Notes: a model not told the origin generated them from the sequence alone. Shown: positions 16,906 through 23,827, numbered from the stretch's first letter. The stretch is DNA of 59,401 nucleotides from Methanobrevibacter sp. (GCA_017407115.1 JAFQXD010000029.1:1-59401); one strand, 5' to 3'. A program made the numbers and translations.

Positions 16906-17200
16906 ATGAATCACCCGCTACACTATCTTCATCAGTACTGTATTCGGCAGCAGGGTCAACAGTTGCATTGTTTTCCGCTTCATAGTTAATCACAGCAAGT
17001 TCTTCTGCTTTTTCTACCCTTATATTTTCGGTGATTTGAACTGCTATGTAACCTGCAACTAACACTATTATTGGTGCTAATTTTGCGTATTGTGCTGGGA
17101 GTATTGTAGCTAGATTCTCTTGTCCCAGGTATGTTATTAATCCTGCTATGAACACTATTGCGTTGGTTATTTTTGATTTGTTTTTGTATGATTGTGTCAT
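16892..17200 (-). CDS. Holin-like membrane protein
   Basis: A 102-residue protein with a basic N-terminus, two hydrophobic segments (about 15-30, AIVFIAGLITYLG, and 43-61, LAPIIVLVAGYIAVQI) and a charged acidic tail, typical of small two-helix holins (phi LC3/LL-H style). ATG 17200 is preferred, with GAGG nine bases upstream. It is the first gene after the early/late boundary, so the holin is at the front of the late operon while the lysin (37947-39323) is at its far end. Confidence 0.68.
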   Translation of the reverse strand: MTQSYKNKSKITNAIVFIAGLITYLGQENLATILPAQYAKLAPIIVLVAGYIAVQITENIRVEKAEELAVINYEAENNATVDPAAEYSTDEDSVAGDSYDPQ

Positions 17201-17241
17201 ATTTTTAATCCTCACGATTTTTTTATTGTTTAAAGTTATTG

Positions 17242-17281
17242 AAAAAAAAGATGAGCAATAATTAAAATAAAGTAAAAAAAA
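17242..17281 (-). terminator. Double poly-T terminator between early and late units
   Basis: On the minus strand two T8 runs (17281-17274 and 17249-17242) lie between the zinc-ribbon gene and the holin. They could end the early transcript or a short leader from the promoter at about 17326-17360. If the late promoter is that one, read-through (antitermination) would be needed to reach the holin. Confidence 0.5.
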
Positions 17282-17295
17282 GGTTTTAAGAGAGA

Positions 17296-17310
17296 TGTGT
17301 AGGAGATGAA
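17296..17310 (+). repeat. 15-bp inverted repeat, left copy (TGTGTAGGAGATGAA)
   Basis: A perfect 15-base match to the reverse complement of 17624-17638. Both copies contain a ribosome-binding-like AGGAG directly followed by an ATG. On the plus strand this copy opens only an 11-codon frame (MKKYKGNYIFG). Confidence 0.75.
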
Positions 17311-17325
17311 AAAATATAAAGGAAA

Positions 17326-17360
17326 TTATATATTTGGTTAAAATTAAACACTATTCAGTT
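17326..17360 (-). promoter_or_regulatory. Putative late promoter: TATA box with upstream 19-base element
   Basis: Minus strand: the element AACTGAATAGTGTTTAATT (17360-17342), then about six bases, then an archaeal TATA box AAATATATAAT (near 17336-17326). A nearly identical element (one base different) precedes a TATA box at 33452-33500, also on the minus strand. Expected start is near 17300. Position between early and late genes makes this a plausible late promoter. Confidence 0.5.
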
Positions 17361-17390
17361 AAACTTTTTACTAAGAGATGTAATATCAAA

Positions 17391-17618
17391 CTAGATTATC
17401 ATCAAGCCATACGCTAAGTCCACTTGATTTCCAGCGACGTACCTTGACGCTGCACGTGTTATAGTGCCACATAACTGGCAATATTCTTCACATTTTGTTT
17501 CATCCAGAATGATAGTGCGTGTCCCACATTCTGGACATACTTCAGGATCATCTAAGATGTCAATGTCCAATTCATCTGTAGATGTTCCTGTATCATTATA
17601 AGTTTTTACCGCAACAAT
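17391..17618 (-). CDS. TFB-like zinc-ribbon protein without a standard start codon
   Basis: An open frame of 75 codons ending at TAG 17391. It contains Cys-X2-Cys (VCPECG) and Cys-X2-Cys (YCQLCGTI) separated by 17 residues, closely resembling the N-terminal zinc ribbon of archaeal TFB, followed by a basic TRAASRYVAG segment. Upstream is GTAGGAG, but the ATG at the right spacing opens into ATG AAC TAA; the ribbon frame is reached only by ATT initiation (17618), a +1 shift at the AAC-TAA, or a weak internal TTG at 17570. It follows the cyclin-like gene by 45 bases. Likely role: transcription factor, alone or with its neighbour. The coding evidence is the motif itself. Confidence 0.65.
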   Translation of the reverse strand: MVAVKTYNDTGTSTDELDIDILDDPEVCPECGTRTIILDETKCEEYCQLCGTITRAASRYVAGNQVDLAYGLMII

Positions 17619-17623
17619 ATTAG

Positions 17624-17638
17624 TTCATCTCCTACACA
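17624..17638 (-). repeat. 15-bp inverted repeat, right copy (TGTGTAGGAGATGAA on minus strand)
   Basis: Partner of 17296-17310. On the minus strand it supplies the only ribosome-binding-like sequence for the zinc-ribbon frame. The pair encloses that gene in a segment of about 340 bp. Confidence 0.75.
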
Positions 17639-17663
17639 ATAGTATAGGGAACTACCGGCGGTG

Positions 17664-18131
17664 CTACCTTAACCCTGTCTTGTATAAAATATCATTATCA
17701 TATTTCTTCGTGTTTTTCGGGACAATAGGTGCTTCAGCCAATAACTTTTGAACTACCCTACACATTATCAGTTCAAATACTGGTTCAGTCAAACCATATT
17801 TCCTGGTGAAACTATATTCCTTTAACTGTCTTTTAGGAGTGTTTATTTTAGCCACATAAAAAATAAATGCTAAAATTATGCATTCTTTAGTTGCGGTTCT
17901 ATGAAGACTGTTGAAATCATCAAACTTATTCACTAAATAATGAACATGTTCTTTCTCATTGTTAGTTAAAAGTAACACTTTAGTCTCATTTAATAATTCA
18001 TCCACCAGTAAATGTTTCTCACGTTTAAACTGTTTTTGCTTATGAATCCTTTCCTGGTCACGTGTTCTTTTTTCACCAGGAACATAATTCCCTTCATATT
18101 TTTTCAATAATTTACTTATAGAATCACTCAT
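17664..18131 (-). CDS. Cyclin-fold-like protein, candidate TFB core or late activator
   Basis: A 155-residue basic protein. After a lysine/arginine-rich N-terminus (to about 40) it has a run of about five helices (residues 50-132: EKEHVHYLVNKFDD, RTATKECIILAFIFYVAKI, TPKRQLKEYSF, LTEPVFELIMCRVVQKLL) that resembles one cyclin repeat of TFB. It is the second-last early gene, with the zinc ribbon next, at the place where ArpU/RinA-type activators of late genes sit in bacterial phages. I infer a late-gene transcription role; the fold similarity is by eye and needs a profile search. Confidence 0.5.
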   Translation of the reverse strand: MSDSISKLLKKYEGNYVPGEKRTRDQERIHKQKQFKREKHLLVDELLNETKVLLLTNNEKEHVHYLVNKFDDFNSLHRTATKECIILAFIFYVAKINTPKRQLKEYSFTRKYGLTEPVFELIMCRVVQKLLAEAPIVPKNTKKYDNDILYKTGLR

Positions 18132-18643
18132 ATACTCACCCCTAAATCTTTTGATATTAATCTGATAATCTCACCAAAAGTTGGATCAACAGAATTATAC
18201 ATAGAATAATATCTTTTCATTATCTTTTCAGTATCCTTCAACTTATCATTCATCCACTTATCAGTCAAAGTATTCAACAAGAGTAGTAACTTATCAATGT
18301 CTGCACCGTATTTTTCACCAGTGTAATTATCTATGATATATGCTTCCCAATTGTCGATTGTATGTTTACCAAATCGTCGATGTTTAGGCCCTCTTAAGAT
18401 AAGATTTTCTTCAGTTAATTCTTTGATTTTTTCATCTTTCCTATCATTATATATTGATAATGTACATATTCTCAGTTCACTAGTGTTTAATACTTCCAAG
18501 ATTTCGTTTAATGTTTCTTCATAATATATTGCAAAGGGACCTATCTTTTCATCATCATTGTTTCGAAGATATATGCTGCTTCCTTTTTTATGAATCTTGA
18601 AATTGTTATTATCTATCAATGTTATCAACTCCTTCAAGTACAT
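18128..18643 (-). CDS. Unknown early protein
   Basis: A 171-residue protein that starts inside the end of the upstream gene and overlaps the next by four bases (ATGA). An N-terminal small domain (KIHKKGSSIYLRNNDDEKIGPF) precedes a helical region with a short coiled coil (IKELTEENLIL). No family recognised. Confidence 0.6.
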   Translation of the reverse strand: MYLKELITLIDNNNFKIHKKGSSIYLRNNDDEKIGPFAIYYEETLNEILEVLNTSELRICTLSIYNDRKDEKIKELTEENLILRGPKHRRFGKHTIDNWEAYIIDNYTGEKYGADIDKLLLLLNTLTDKWMNDKLKDTEKIMKRYYSMYNSVDPTFGEIIRLISKDLGVSI

Positions 18644-18986
18644 ACTTCTTCAATACCCATTCAACAAAATCATCAATAGTAATAATTAAACTCCAATCAT
18701 CATACCAGGAAGGAAAAGCATATTGAATATTTTCATCTTTTAAGAATTTTGTTAATTCATCCCATCCATGTTCTAATATTTCAAGATAATCCTCTTCATC
18801 CGTATCATAACTAAAAGATAAGATTAACCAGTCACTATTAGCATCAATCCCAATATTCACGTCTACAGGTAAAATATATTTCTTAAAAGTTTCTAATGCT
18901 CCACTGAAATCTCTTTTGAAATTAATATAATGAACATAACCTTCCATTACATCATTTTTAAAAATCAATTTGGTTTTCTCCATCAT
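18609..18986 (-). CDS. Unknown early protein
   Basis: A 125-residue acidic protein with alternating beta strands and a C-terminal helix (VEWVLKKYVLEG). Start ATG 18986 is chosen over GTG 18998 because GGTGG lies eight bases upstream. Coupled to the 49-codon gene before it (TGA overlaps ATG). No family recognised. Confidence 0.6.
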   Translation of the reverse strand: MMEKTKLIFKNDVMEGYVHYINFKRDFSGALETFKKYILPVDVNIGIDANSDWLILSFSYDTDEEDYLEILEHGWDELTKFLKDENIQYAFPSWYDDWSLIITIDDFVEWVLKKYVLEGVDNIDR

Positions 18987-19132
18987 TTTGGCAACCACCC
19001 TAACGTGTCATGATAATCTGGCCTGCGTGAAACTAATTTTTTAAATAATTTCCAAGCAACCTCATTAGTAAGAGATTCTATATTAAAATCTTCAGGTATT
19101 TCAGGAGCCGTTACTTTTAGGGGTATATTCAT
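18983..19132 (-). CDS. Unknown 49-residue early protein
   Basis: Start ATG 19132, stop 18983. It has GAGGTG five bases before the start, which overlaps the stop of the upstream gene, and its own stop overlaps the next start, so it is a full member of the coupled operon. Middle helix NEVAWKLFKKLVSRRPDYHD. No function recognised. Confidence 0.65.
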   Translation of the reverse strand: MNIPLKVTAPEIPEDFNIESLTNEVAWKLFKKLVSRRPDYHDTLGWLPK

Positions 19133-19323
19133 TCAAACACCTCTTTTTTTAACTCAAGATAAACTCTTATACTATCTCTGGAACCTACTGTGCATACATC
19201 AAGATTTTCTTTTAAAAATTTTTTAACCTCATTTGGGTTATCAGATAGTTTATTAGTTTTAAATAGTTCGTTTAATTGTCTTGTTAATGTTCTTGTATTG
19301 GCTTTGATTGTTATTTCAGTCAT
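19129..19323 (-). CDS. Unknown 64-residue early protein
   Basis: A small helical protein (LTRQLNELFKTNKLSDNPNE, then VKKFLKENL) in the coupled early operon; overlaps both neighbours by four bases. No family recognised. Confidence 0.6.
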   Translation of the reverse strand: MTEITIKANTRTLTRQLNELFKTNKLSDNPNEVKKFLKENLDVCTVGSRDSIRVYLELKKEVFE

Positions 19324-19751
19324 AAACTCAACTCCGCACCATACCCATTTTCATGAGCATACTTCAAGAACTCATGATAATTCATAGCAGATAATTCAAC
19401 TGCTTTTTCAAACGAAACTATATGGTGTGCATATAATTCAAATGCTTGTTCATTCATTTTAGTTTCCAAATCTTTTATTTTCTTATCTTGTTCATTTAAT
19501 TTCATACAAACCTCTATAACCCCTATTAATTGCTCACCTGTTTCACGATTGAAAATATTACAATCATGAATATAGTACACATCTTTATCATAAATGTTTT
19601 CTGCAACAGCATTAATGTTTCTATATAATTGTAAGAAATCATGCTCATTGAAAATATAACGTGTGGATGGTGCTTTTAACTCATATTCCCTTTCATCACC
19701 ATCTCTACATGTTACTTTCCAAGTATCATTATCCCAGTTTTCAAAAGTCAT
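19320..19751 (-). CDS. Unknown early protein
   Basis: A 143-residue protein beginning at ATG 19751 (GGGGCGG upstream) rather than at the 19811 in-frame start, since a separate small gene occupies that DNA. It has an N-terminal beta domain (DTWKVTCRDGDEREYELKAP) and a C-terminal coiled coil (QDKKIKDLETKMNEQAFELY). No family recognised. Confidence 0.6.
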   Translation of the reverse strand: MTFENWDNDTWKVTCRDGDEREYELKAPSTRYIFNEHDFLQLYRNINAVAENIYDKDVYYIHDCNIFNRETGEQLIGVIEVCMKLNEQDKKIKDLETKMNEQAFELYAHHIVSFEKAVELSAMNYHEFLKYAHENGYGAELSL

Positions 19752-19900
19752 TCTAAATCCGCCCCTAATTGTTCTGAAATATATTCTAAACAATCTAATG
19801 CTCCAATCCAATAAAAAGTCGACTCATCATGTCTTTTGCATTCTAATAAATGTTCTTTATGTTTCTGTAAAATTTCTTGAATTTCATTATCAGTCATCAT
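19748..19900 (-). CDS. Unknown 50-residue early protein
   Basis: Start ATG 19900 (or the adjacent ATG 19897), stop 19748. GGTGATA precedes it and its stop overlaps the next start (ATGA), as usual in this operon. Content: EIQEILQKHKEHLLECKR helix and a tryptophan-containing helix. No function recognised. Confidence 0.6.
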   Translation of the reverse strand: MMTDNEIQEILQKHKEHLLECKRHDESTFYWIGALDCLEYISEQLGADLE

Positions 19901-19902
19901 TA

Positions 19903-20238
19903 TCACCATAAACCCCTTAATCTAAATAATTTACCATCTTTTTTACCATGTTTTGCCTGATAAACTCTGGTAGCTTCACTGGATAATGCCAATTCCTCAT
20001 ACTTCTCTTCTTTCTCAAGGCAATATTTACATTCGTTTAAAATTGATTCACTAACACCATGAATACAATACCCTGCGTATTTACTTCTATGATGGGTTCT
20101 ACCAAAATAATCTTTAACTTTATCACATTTAAGATTCTGTTCATGATAATCGCATTGTTCATCTTCAATAACTTCTGCTCGTTTAAAACAGAACACATAA
20201 TCTGTATCTTTCCTTAATTTAACTTTTTGAAACTCCAT
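19903..20238 (-). CDS. Cys/His-rich early protein
   Basis: A 111-residue basic protein with spaced cysteines and histidines (CDYHEQNLKCD, HHRSKY, YCIHG, ECKYCLEKE) that could bind zinc. Adjoins its neighbours without gaps. No named family recognised. Confidence 0.6.
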   Translation of the reverse strand: MEFQKVKLRKDTDYVFCFKRAEVIEDEQCDYHEQNLKCDKVKDYFGRTHHRSKYAGYCIHGVSESILNECKYCLEKEEKYEELALSSEATRVYQAKHGKKDGKLFRLRGLW

Positions 20239-20712
20239 TTATTCCACCTTTTCAAATGTAATTTCAACAGATCTGTCAGTGTCTTCACTGTAATAAAAAG
20301 CACCTCCACGAACGTATCCGCAATAATGCTTCATACCAAACAAGCATACCATATTATTTAGACAGTGAATCCAATGTTCATTATCACTCCAGCCACCAGT
20401 AACCATTACCCATAAACCTTTGTCTACCTCACGAACAGCTCCATACTCAGATAGTTTACCTGTTGCATAATCGATTACTCCTTTAAACCCTTCCCGATTA
20501 TAAATACTATTGATAAATTTTATTTCAAAAGTATCTTCACTGTCATAGGATAATAATTCTTTATAACCTTTGATTGCTTCGGCCTGTTCATTTAACCTCC
20601 GGGCAATTTTATCTGCTTGCATTCTTACATCGACTATTGCAAATAATTCTCCATCATCATAAATTCCGCTTTCATCATACCATTTTTTAACAGTGTATTT
20701 TTCTGTCATCAT
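20239..20712 (-). CDS. Unknown early protein
   Basis: A 157-residue protein; GGTGATAG precedes ATG 20712. Residues about 100-140 (GLWVMVTGGWSDNEHWIHCL, CGYVRGGAFYYS) form a tryptophan- and glycine-rich part that is probably folded, but I do not recognise it. Confidence 0.6.
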   Translation of the reverse strand: MMTEKYTVKKWYDESGIYDDGELFAIVDVRMQADKIARRLNEQAEAIKGYKELLSYDSEDTFEIKFINSIYNREGFKGVIDYATGKLSEYGAVREVDKGLWVMVTGGWSDNEHWIHCLNNMVCLFGMKHYCGYVRGGAFYYSEDTDRSVEITFEKVE

Positions 20713-20715
20713 CTA

Positions 20716-21003
20716 TCACCCACTAACTAAATATACTACCACAATTACTAACACTAAGAACATAACAAATATTAATGTTTTTAAATGACTATTTTCCAAT
20801 CGTACTTTGTTTAATTCTGCTTTTTGACATGAAACTGCATTATGCAAGTTATTATACTCTTTTGTGAATAATTTATCATTGAATTCTTTTTTGTTCAATA
20901 TGTCAACAATAGAATCTAATGTTAATTCTTTATCTTCTTTATTATCCACGATAACGGGATAATCAGAGTATTTTCGTGAGGAGTATCTTTCATTCTCTGT
21001 CAT
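20716..21003 (-). CDS. Coiled-coil protein with C-terminal membrane anchor
   Basis: A 95-residue protein with a coiled-coil middle (residues 40-70) and a single strongly hydrophobic C-terminal helix (LIFVMFLVLVIVVVYLV), so a tail-anchored membrane protein. AGGTGG precedes the start. Function unknown; superinfection exclusion is one possibility for such early proteins. Confidence 0.6.
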   Translation of the reverse strand: MTENERYSSRKYSDYPVIVDNKEDKELTLDSIVDILNKKEFNDKLFTKEYNNLHNAVSCQKAELNKVRLENSHLKTLIFVMFLVLVIVVVYLVSG

Positions 21004-21015
21004 TCAACCACCTAC

Positions 21016-21222
21016 TCAGTAAGCAATCTTTCTATGAAATCTTTTTTTCCACATAACCATACATTTTTCAGACATTCTCACACGAATAGGCAATATTCTA
21101 TTACCAAAATTCATACACCATTGACAATAATTCATGTGGCATTTTCGCATTGGAATATTGGCATATTCATTTTTTCGTGTTTTGAACTTGTATTTTAATC
21201 TATACCTTTTATTCTCTGCCAA
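21016..21222 (-). CDS. Basic Cys-containing protein, probable TTG start
   Basis: A 68-residue, very basic protein (RYRLKYKFKTRK) with CHMNYCQWC in the middle, perhaps a nucleic-acid-binding zinc or metal protein. I choose TTG 21222 because GGTGA lies five bases upstream, just after the stop of the preceding 46-codon gene; an ATG at 21234 would overlap that gene and has no ribosome binding site. Confidence 0.55.
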   Translation of the reverse strand: MAENKRYRLKYKFKTRKNEYANIPMRKCHMNYCQWCMNFGNRILPIRVRMSEKCMVMWKKRFHRKIAY

Positions 21223-21223
21223 T

Positions 21224-21364
21224 CTAATCACCATTATCATTTTCAAATAATTCATTAATTGATTTACCATCAGATGTTACTAATCGGAACCCCATGTCAT
21301 GTAAAACCCTCAAACCATTAACAGTAACATACTCTTCATCATCTACAATGCTTCTGCCTGACAT
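21224..21364 (-). CDS. Unknown 46-residue early protein
   Basis: ATG 21364 after GGTGAAAAGAAG; stop TAG 21224. Acidic, with VTVNGLRVLHDMGFRLVTSDG. It overlaps the end of the 59-codon gene upstream by 22 bases in another frame. No function recognised. Confidence 0.6.
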   Translation of the reverse strand: MSGRSIVDDEEYVTVNGLRVLHDMGFRLVTSDGKSINELFENDNGD

Positions 21365-21522
21365 CTTCTTTTCACCGCCCACTTCAAATGATCTTCATCC
21401 TTATGCTCATCAATCCTAGCCAATTCCTCCTGTATTATCTCAGTAACTTTATCTTTATCAGAGCACCTGTAATCATACCAAACCATCGACAAGTAGTTAT
21501 GAAATTCTTCAACATTCATCAT
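21343..21522 (-). CDS. Unknown 59-residue early protein
   Basis: ATG 21522 with GAGGTGG six bases upstream; overlaps the upstream stop by four bases. Helical, acidic then basic (LKWAVKRRCQ). No function recognised. Confidence 0.6.
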   Translation of the reverse strand: MMNVEEFHNYLSMVWYDYRCSDKDKVTEIIQEELARIDEHKDEDHLKWAVKRRCQAEAL

Positions 21523-21701
21523 AGGATACCACCTCTAAACTTTTCAGATAATAATTTATCCCTGCGAGATTCCAATCCCTTCAGGTACTTATGAGCATTT
21601 CGCCAATCTTCATAACTCATATTCTTCTTGTTTTCTAAATACTTTTTAACTGCACTGATAGTAACATTTAACTCAGCGAGTTGTTCTTCCAGCAAGTTCA
21701 T
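21519..21701 (-). CDS. Unknown 60-residue helical protein
   Basis: A small, almost wholly helical protein (LLEEQLAELNVTISAVKKYL, then LKGLESRRDKLLSEKF), probably a helical hairpin. GGAG precedes its start. No family recognised. Confidence 0.6.
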   Translation of the reverse strand: MNLLEEQLAELNVTISAVKKYLENKKNMSYEDWRNAHKYLKGLESRRDKLLSEKFRGGIL

Positions 21702-21722
21702 TTTAGATTACTCTCCTTTTCT

Positions 21723-21947
21723 TTACTCTTCAATAGTATTATTCAAATCTTCTATTTGTTTTTCTAATTTCATTATACGCTTGTTTTGACTATTCAATAT
21801 GCTACATATATCTGATTCGTAGAATGCTTTTTCCTTATTTCCATTAAGCATAATGTTTGTACAGAAATTATAGCATTTATTTCTTAGTTCAAAGCATTGT
21901 GGTTTTGTTCTTTGATAGTAGTTCACTAGAGGAATATTTTCCGTCAT
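21723..21947 (-). CDS. Unknown 74-residue early protein
   Basis: It has four cysteines (PQCFELRNKCYNFC, SDICSIL) and a C-terminal coiled coil (NKRIMKLEKQIEDLNNTIEE). Overlaps the upstream stop by four bases. Similar C-terminal coils recur in several small proteins of this operon. Confidence 0.6.
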   Translation of the reverse strand: MTENIPLVNYYQRTKPQCFELRNKCYNFCTNIMLNGNKEKAFYESDICSILNSQNKRIMKLEKQIEDLNNTIEE

Positions 21948-22336
21948 CTTATCGCCAACTTTAATTTACCGATTAAAATATCATCAGAATTATTGTTTTC
22001 TAATTCTTTTAAGATTTCTTCTAATAGTGTTTTATCTACTATCCTTGTGTTCACATCCACTATAATATCTTTGGACTCATCTTTATCAGTATCCGTATCA
22101 TTATCAAATAATTTGTTGAATGTTTCTACAGTTTCTTTATCCCAGTTTCCTTCCAGGACAAATAGTTTTGTTGCGTTTTTTATTGTTAACTCAAAAAATT
22201 CTTCATCATTAGGATTCAAATCACCATGTTTTAATTCCTCAGGGAACTCCCATGTAAGTGCTATTTCGTTTTCTATTTCAAGATTGTTTGGGAATTTTGA
22301 TAAAAATTCTATGAAACTTTCAATCGTGTATTTCAT
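21944..22336 (-). CDS. Unknown acidic early protein
   Basis: A 130-residue strongly acidic protein with a DTDTDKDESKD stretch (about 80-90) and a leucine-rich helical end. It begins directly after the ASCH-like gene. No family recognised. A DNA-mimic role can be imagined from acidity alone but has no other support. Confidence 0.6.
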   Translation of the reverse strand: MKYTIESFIEFLSKFPNNLEIENEIALTWEFPEELKHGDLNPNDEEFFELTIKNATKLFVLEGNWDKETVETFNKLFDNDTDTDKDESKDIIVDVNTRIVDKTLLEEILKELENNNSDDILIGKLKLAIR

Positions 22337-22684
22337 CTAATCACATCCCACCAATTCAAACTGATAATAATATAACCTGTCAAACTTATTCATCAAAGGA
22401 TAAATCCTTAATAATTCATTCTTCAAATCAGAAACAGACTCAAAACCCTCACGCAAAGCATCATCCAAATTAACACTCTTAAACTGCTTATACCCAATCT
22501 TATTAATACGAATTAATAAAGCCTCATCAATACCAGGAAAAACAGCAGCCACAATCATTCCTTCCTGAACATCCAAACGCTTACGAGCCAACCTCAAAGT
22601 TTGAGTTTTAACACCATCCCTGATTAAAGGATAATATTCTTTTTTGAATTTAACTTCTTCCACAGGTTCTGTTACTTTATACAT
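22337..22684 (-). CDS. ASCH-domain-like protein
   Basis: A 115-residue protein with the ASCH pattern: FKKEYYPLIRDGVKTQTLRL (12-31), a strand pair around VQEGMIVAAVF, and a helix FKSVNLDDALREGFESVSDL. ASCH folds bind RNA or modified nucleotides; some cleave or deacylate nucleoside substrates. A diverged paralogue is encoded at 25519-25869. Substrate here unknown. Confidence 0.65.
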   Translation of the reverse strand: MYKVTEPVEEVKFKKEYYPLIRDGVKTQTLRLARKRLDVQEGMIVAAVFPGIDEALLIRINKIGYKQFKSVNLDDALREGFESVSDLKNELLRIYPLMNKFDRLYYYQFELVGCD

Positions 22685-22855
22685 TTATTTTACACTCCCT
22701 TTTTCCATTAGAATTTTAAATAATTTCTTCTCCAGGTTGTTTATGATTCCTGGTAAAAATTTAACTTTATATTCTGCATCATTCAATTCTTCTTTTGCAG
22801 ATTCAATAGCTTTTATTAAATCAACTATTTCATTTGTTGGTTCATTTTTCAGCAT
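22685..22855 (-). CDS. Unknown 56-residue helical protein
   Basis: ATG 22855 preceded by GGAGGG nine bases upstream; stop 22685. A helix pair (IVDLIKAIESAKEELNDAEY, LEKKLFKILMEKG). It overlaps the 47-codon gene before it by seven bases. No function recognised. Confidence 0.62.
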   Translation of the reverse strand: MLKNEPTNEIVDLIKAIESAKEELNDAEYKVKFLPGIINNLEKKLFKILMEKGSVK

Positions 22856-22992
22856 GCTGCATAACCCTCCATTAATATTCCTAGTTCTTTTAATGTTTCT
22901 GCTTTATCTTCTTGGAATGGATCTATCTGTTTAGCTTTAGGTTTTGGGAGTAATGTTAACATTAACTCCTTGACATTCACATAAAAATTCAT
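22849..22992 (-). CDS. Unknown 47-residue early protein
   Basis: ATG 22992 just after the ferredoxin stop, with TGTGATAACG upstream; stop 22849. Contents: a hydrophobic N-terminal helix (VKELMLTLLPKPKAK) and an acidic helix. No function recognised. Confidence 0.58.
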   Translation of the reverse strand: MNFYVNVKELMLTLLPKPKAKQIDPFQEDKAETLKELGILMEGYAAC

Positions 22993-22997
22993 CGTTA

Positions 22998-23186
22998 TCA
23001 CATATCCATTATTTTTATTGATCCAGTTTCACATACCATCATACAGGATTCGCAATACCAGCATTTTGTTCCGTCATGTTCGAAGCATTTGTCGTATGTT
23101 AATGCTTCTGATGGACATGTGTTTACGCATTCAAGGCAGTAATCACATTTTTTATCATCTATTCTTACAGTCATAAAATTAACCAT
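22998..23186 (-). CDS. Small 2[4Fe-4S] ferredoxin
   Basis: A 62-residue ferredoxin with two complete cluster motifs: CDYCLECVNTCP and CWYCESCMMVC, each Cys-X2-Cys-X2-Cys-X3-Cys. All eight ligands are present, so it can carry two [4Fe-4S] clusters and transfer electrons. Start ATG 23186 has AGGAGG eight bases upstream; it overlaps the previous gene by eight bases and is clearly part of the viral operon, not a remnant. Ferredoxins are abundant in methanogens; an auxiliary host-derived gene is the likely origin. Its partner in the virus is unknown. Confidence 0.88.
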   Translation of the reverse strand: MVNFMTVRIDDKKCDYCLECVNTCPSEALTYDKCFEHDGTKCWYCESCMMVCETGSIKIMDM

Positions 23187-23406
23187 CTGGATAAGCCTCC
23201 TTCTCCACACAATGATTATACTCTGAGATATTATGGAAACCTAATTCAAAATATGATAAGCACATATCATTACGAGGCACATAGTTCTGACAATTCAAGT
23301 GTATATTCTCCTTGCAGTTATCACATTCAGGGTTTGGTTGTCCTTTGTTTTTACAGTACAAATCATCATTTATATTGTAACGATAATCACAATCACTATA
23401 AATCAT
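23179..23406 (-). CDS. Cysteine-rich small protein next to the ferredoxin
   Basis: A 75-residue protein with eight cysteines (SDCDY, YCKN, ECDNCKENIHLNCQN, MCLSY, HCVEK). The spacing allows metal or Fe-S binding, but it is not a standard ferredoxin motif. Overlaps the ferredoxin start and is coupled to it, so the two may act together. Confidence 0.6.
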   Translation of the reverse strand: MIYSDCDYRYNINDDLYCKNKGQPNPECDNCKENIHLNCQNYVPRNDMCLSYFELGFHNISEYNHCVEKEAYPDG

Positions 23407-23576
23407 CCTTTTTCCACCTTAATATGATTTAATATTTCTTGGTCTCTTATAAACAAGATTAAGGGAACATTCTCATCATTTTTAATAACTATTACCTTAG
23501 TCCTGTCTAATTCATTAAATCGTTCCAGTAGTTCATATTTTTCATCAAATTCTTTTTTGAAATCAACTACCTTCAT
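23403..23576 (-). CDS. Unknown 57-residue protein
   Basis: ATG 23576 is chosen because GGAGG lies seven bases upstream and the ATG overlaps the upstream stop. Short beta protein with VIVIKNDENVPLILFIRDQE. It resembles small antitoxin-like or clamp-like peptides only in size. No family recognised. Confidence 0.6.
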   Translation of the reverse strand: MKVVDFKKEFDEKYELLERFNELDRTKVIVIKNDENVPLILFIRDQEILNHIKVEKG

Positions 23577-23827
23577 TCCATATCCTCCCTTACTTCCTGT
23601 ATCCAATACATAATATCATCAGGGTCTTCATAACGTTCCAAATGCTCAATCAACATTTCATTAACAGCACATTGAATATTCAATTCATTCACTAATGTCA
23701 ATGCATCTTCACGTGGTGAGAGTATTATCTCACTACCAAAACTTGTCTGCAACTGCTCCAGATTATCCGTGATAGTAACACAATCATTCTCATAATCCTC
23801 ATCAACATGTAACCTAACGTCAGTCAT
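23573..23827 (-). CDS. Unknown acidic early protein
   Basis: An 84-residue acidic protein; ATG 23827 follows GGTGATTGTTT. Helical C-terminal half (CAVNEMLIEHLERYEDPDDI). No family recognised. Confidence 0.58.
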   Translation of the reverse strand: MTDVRLHVDEDYENDCVTITDNLEQLQTSFGSEIILSPREDALTLVNELNIQCAVNEMLIEHLERYEDPDDIMYWIQEVREDME

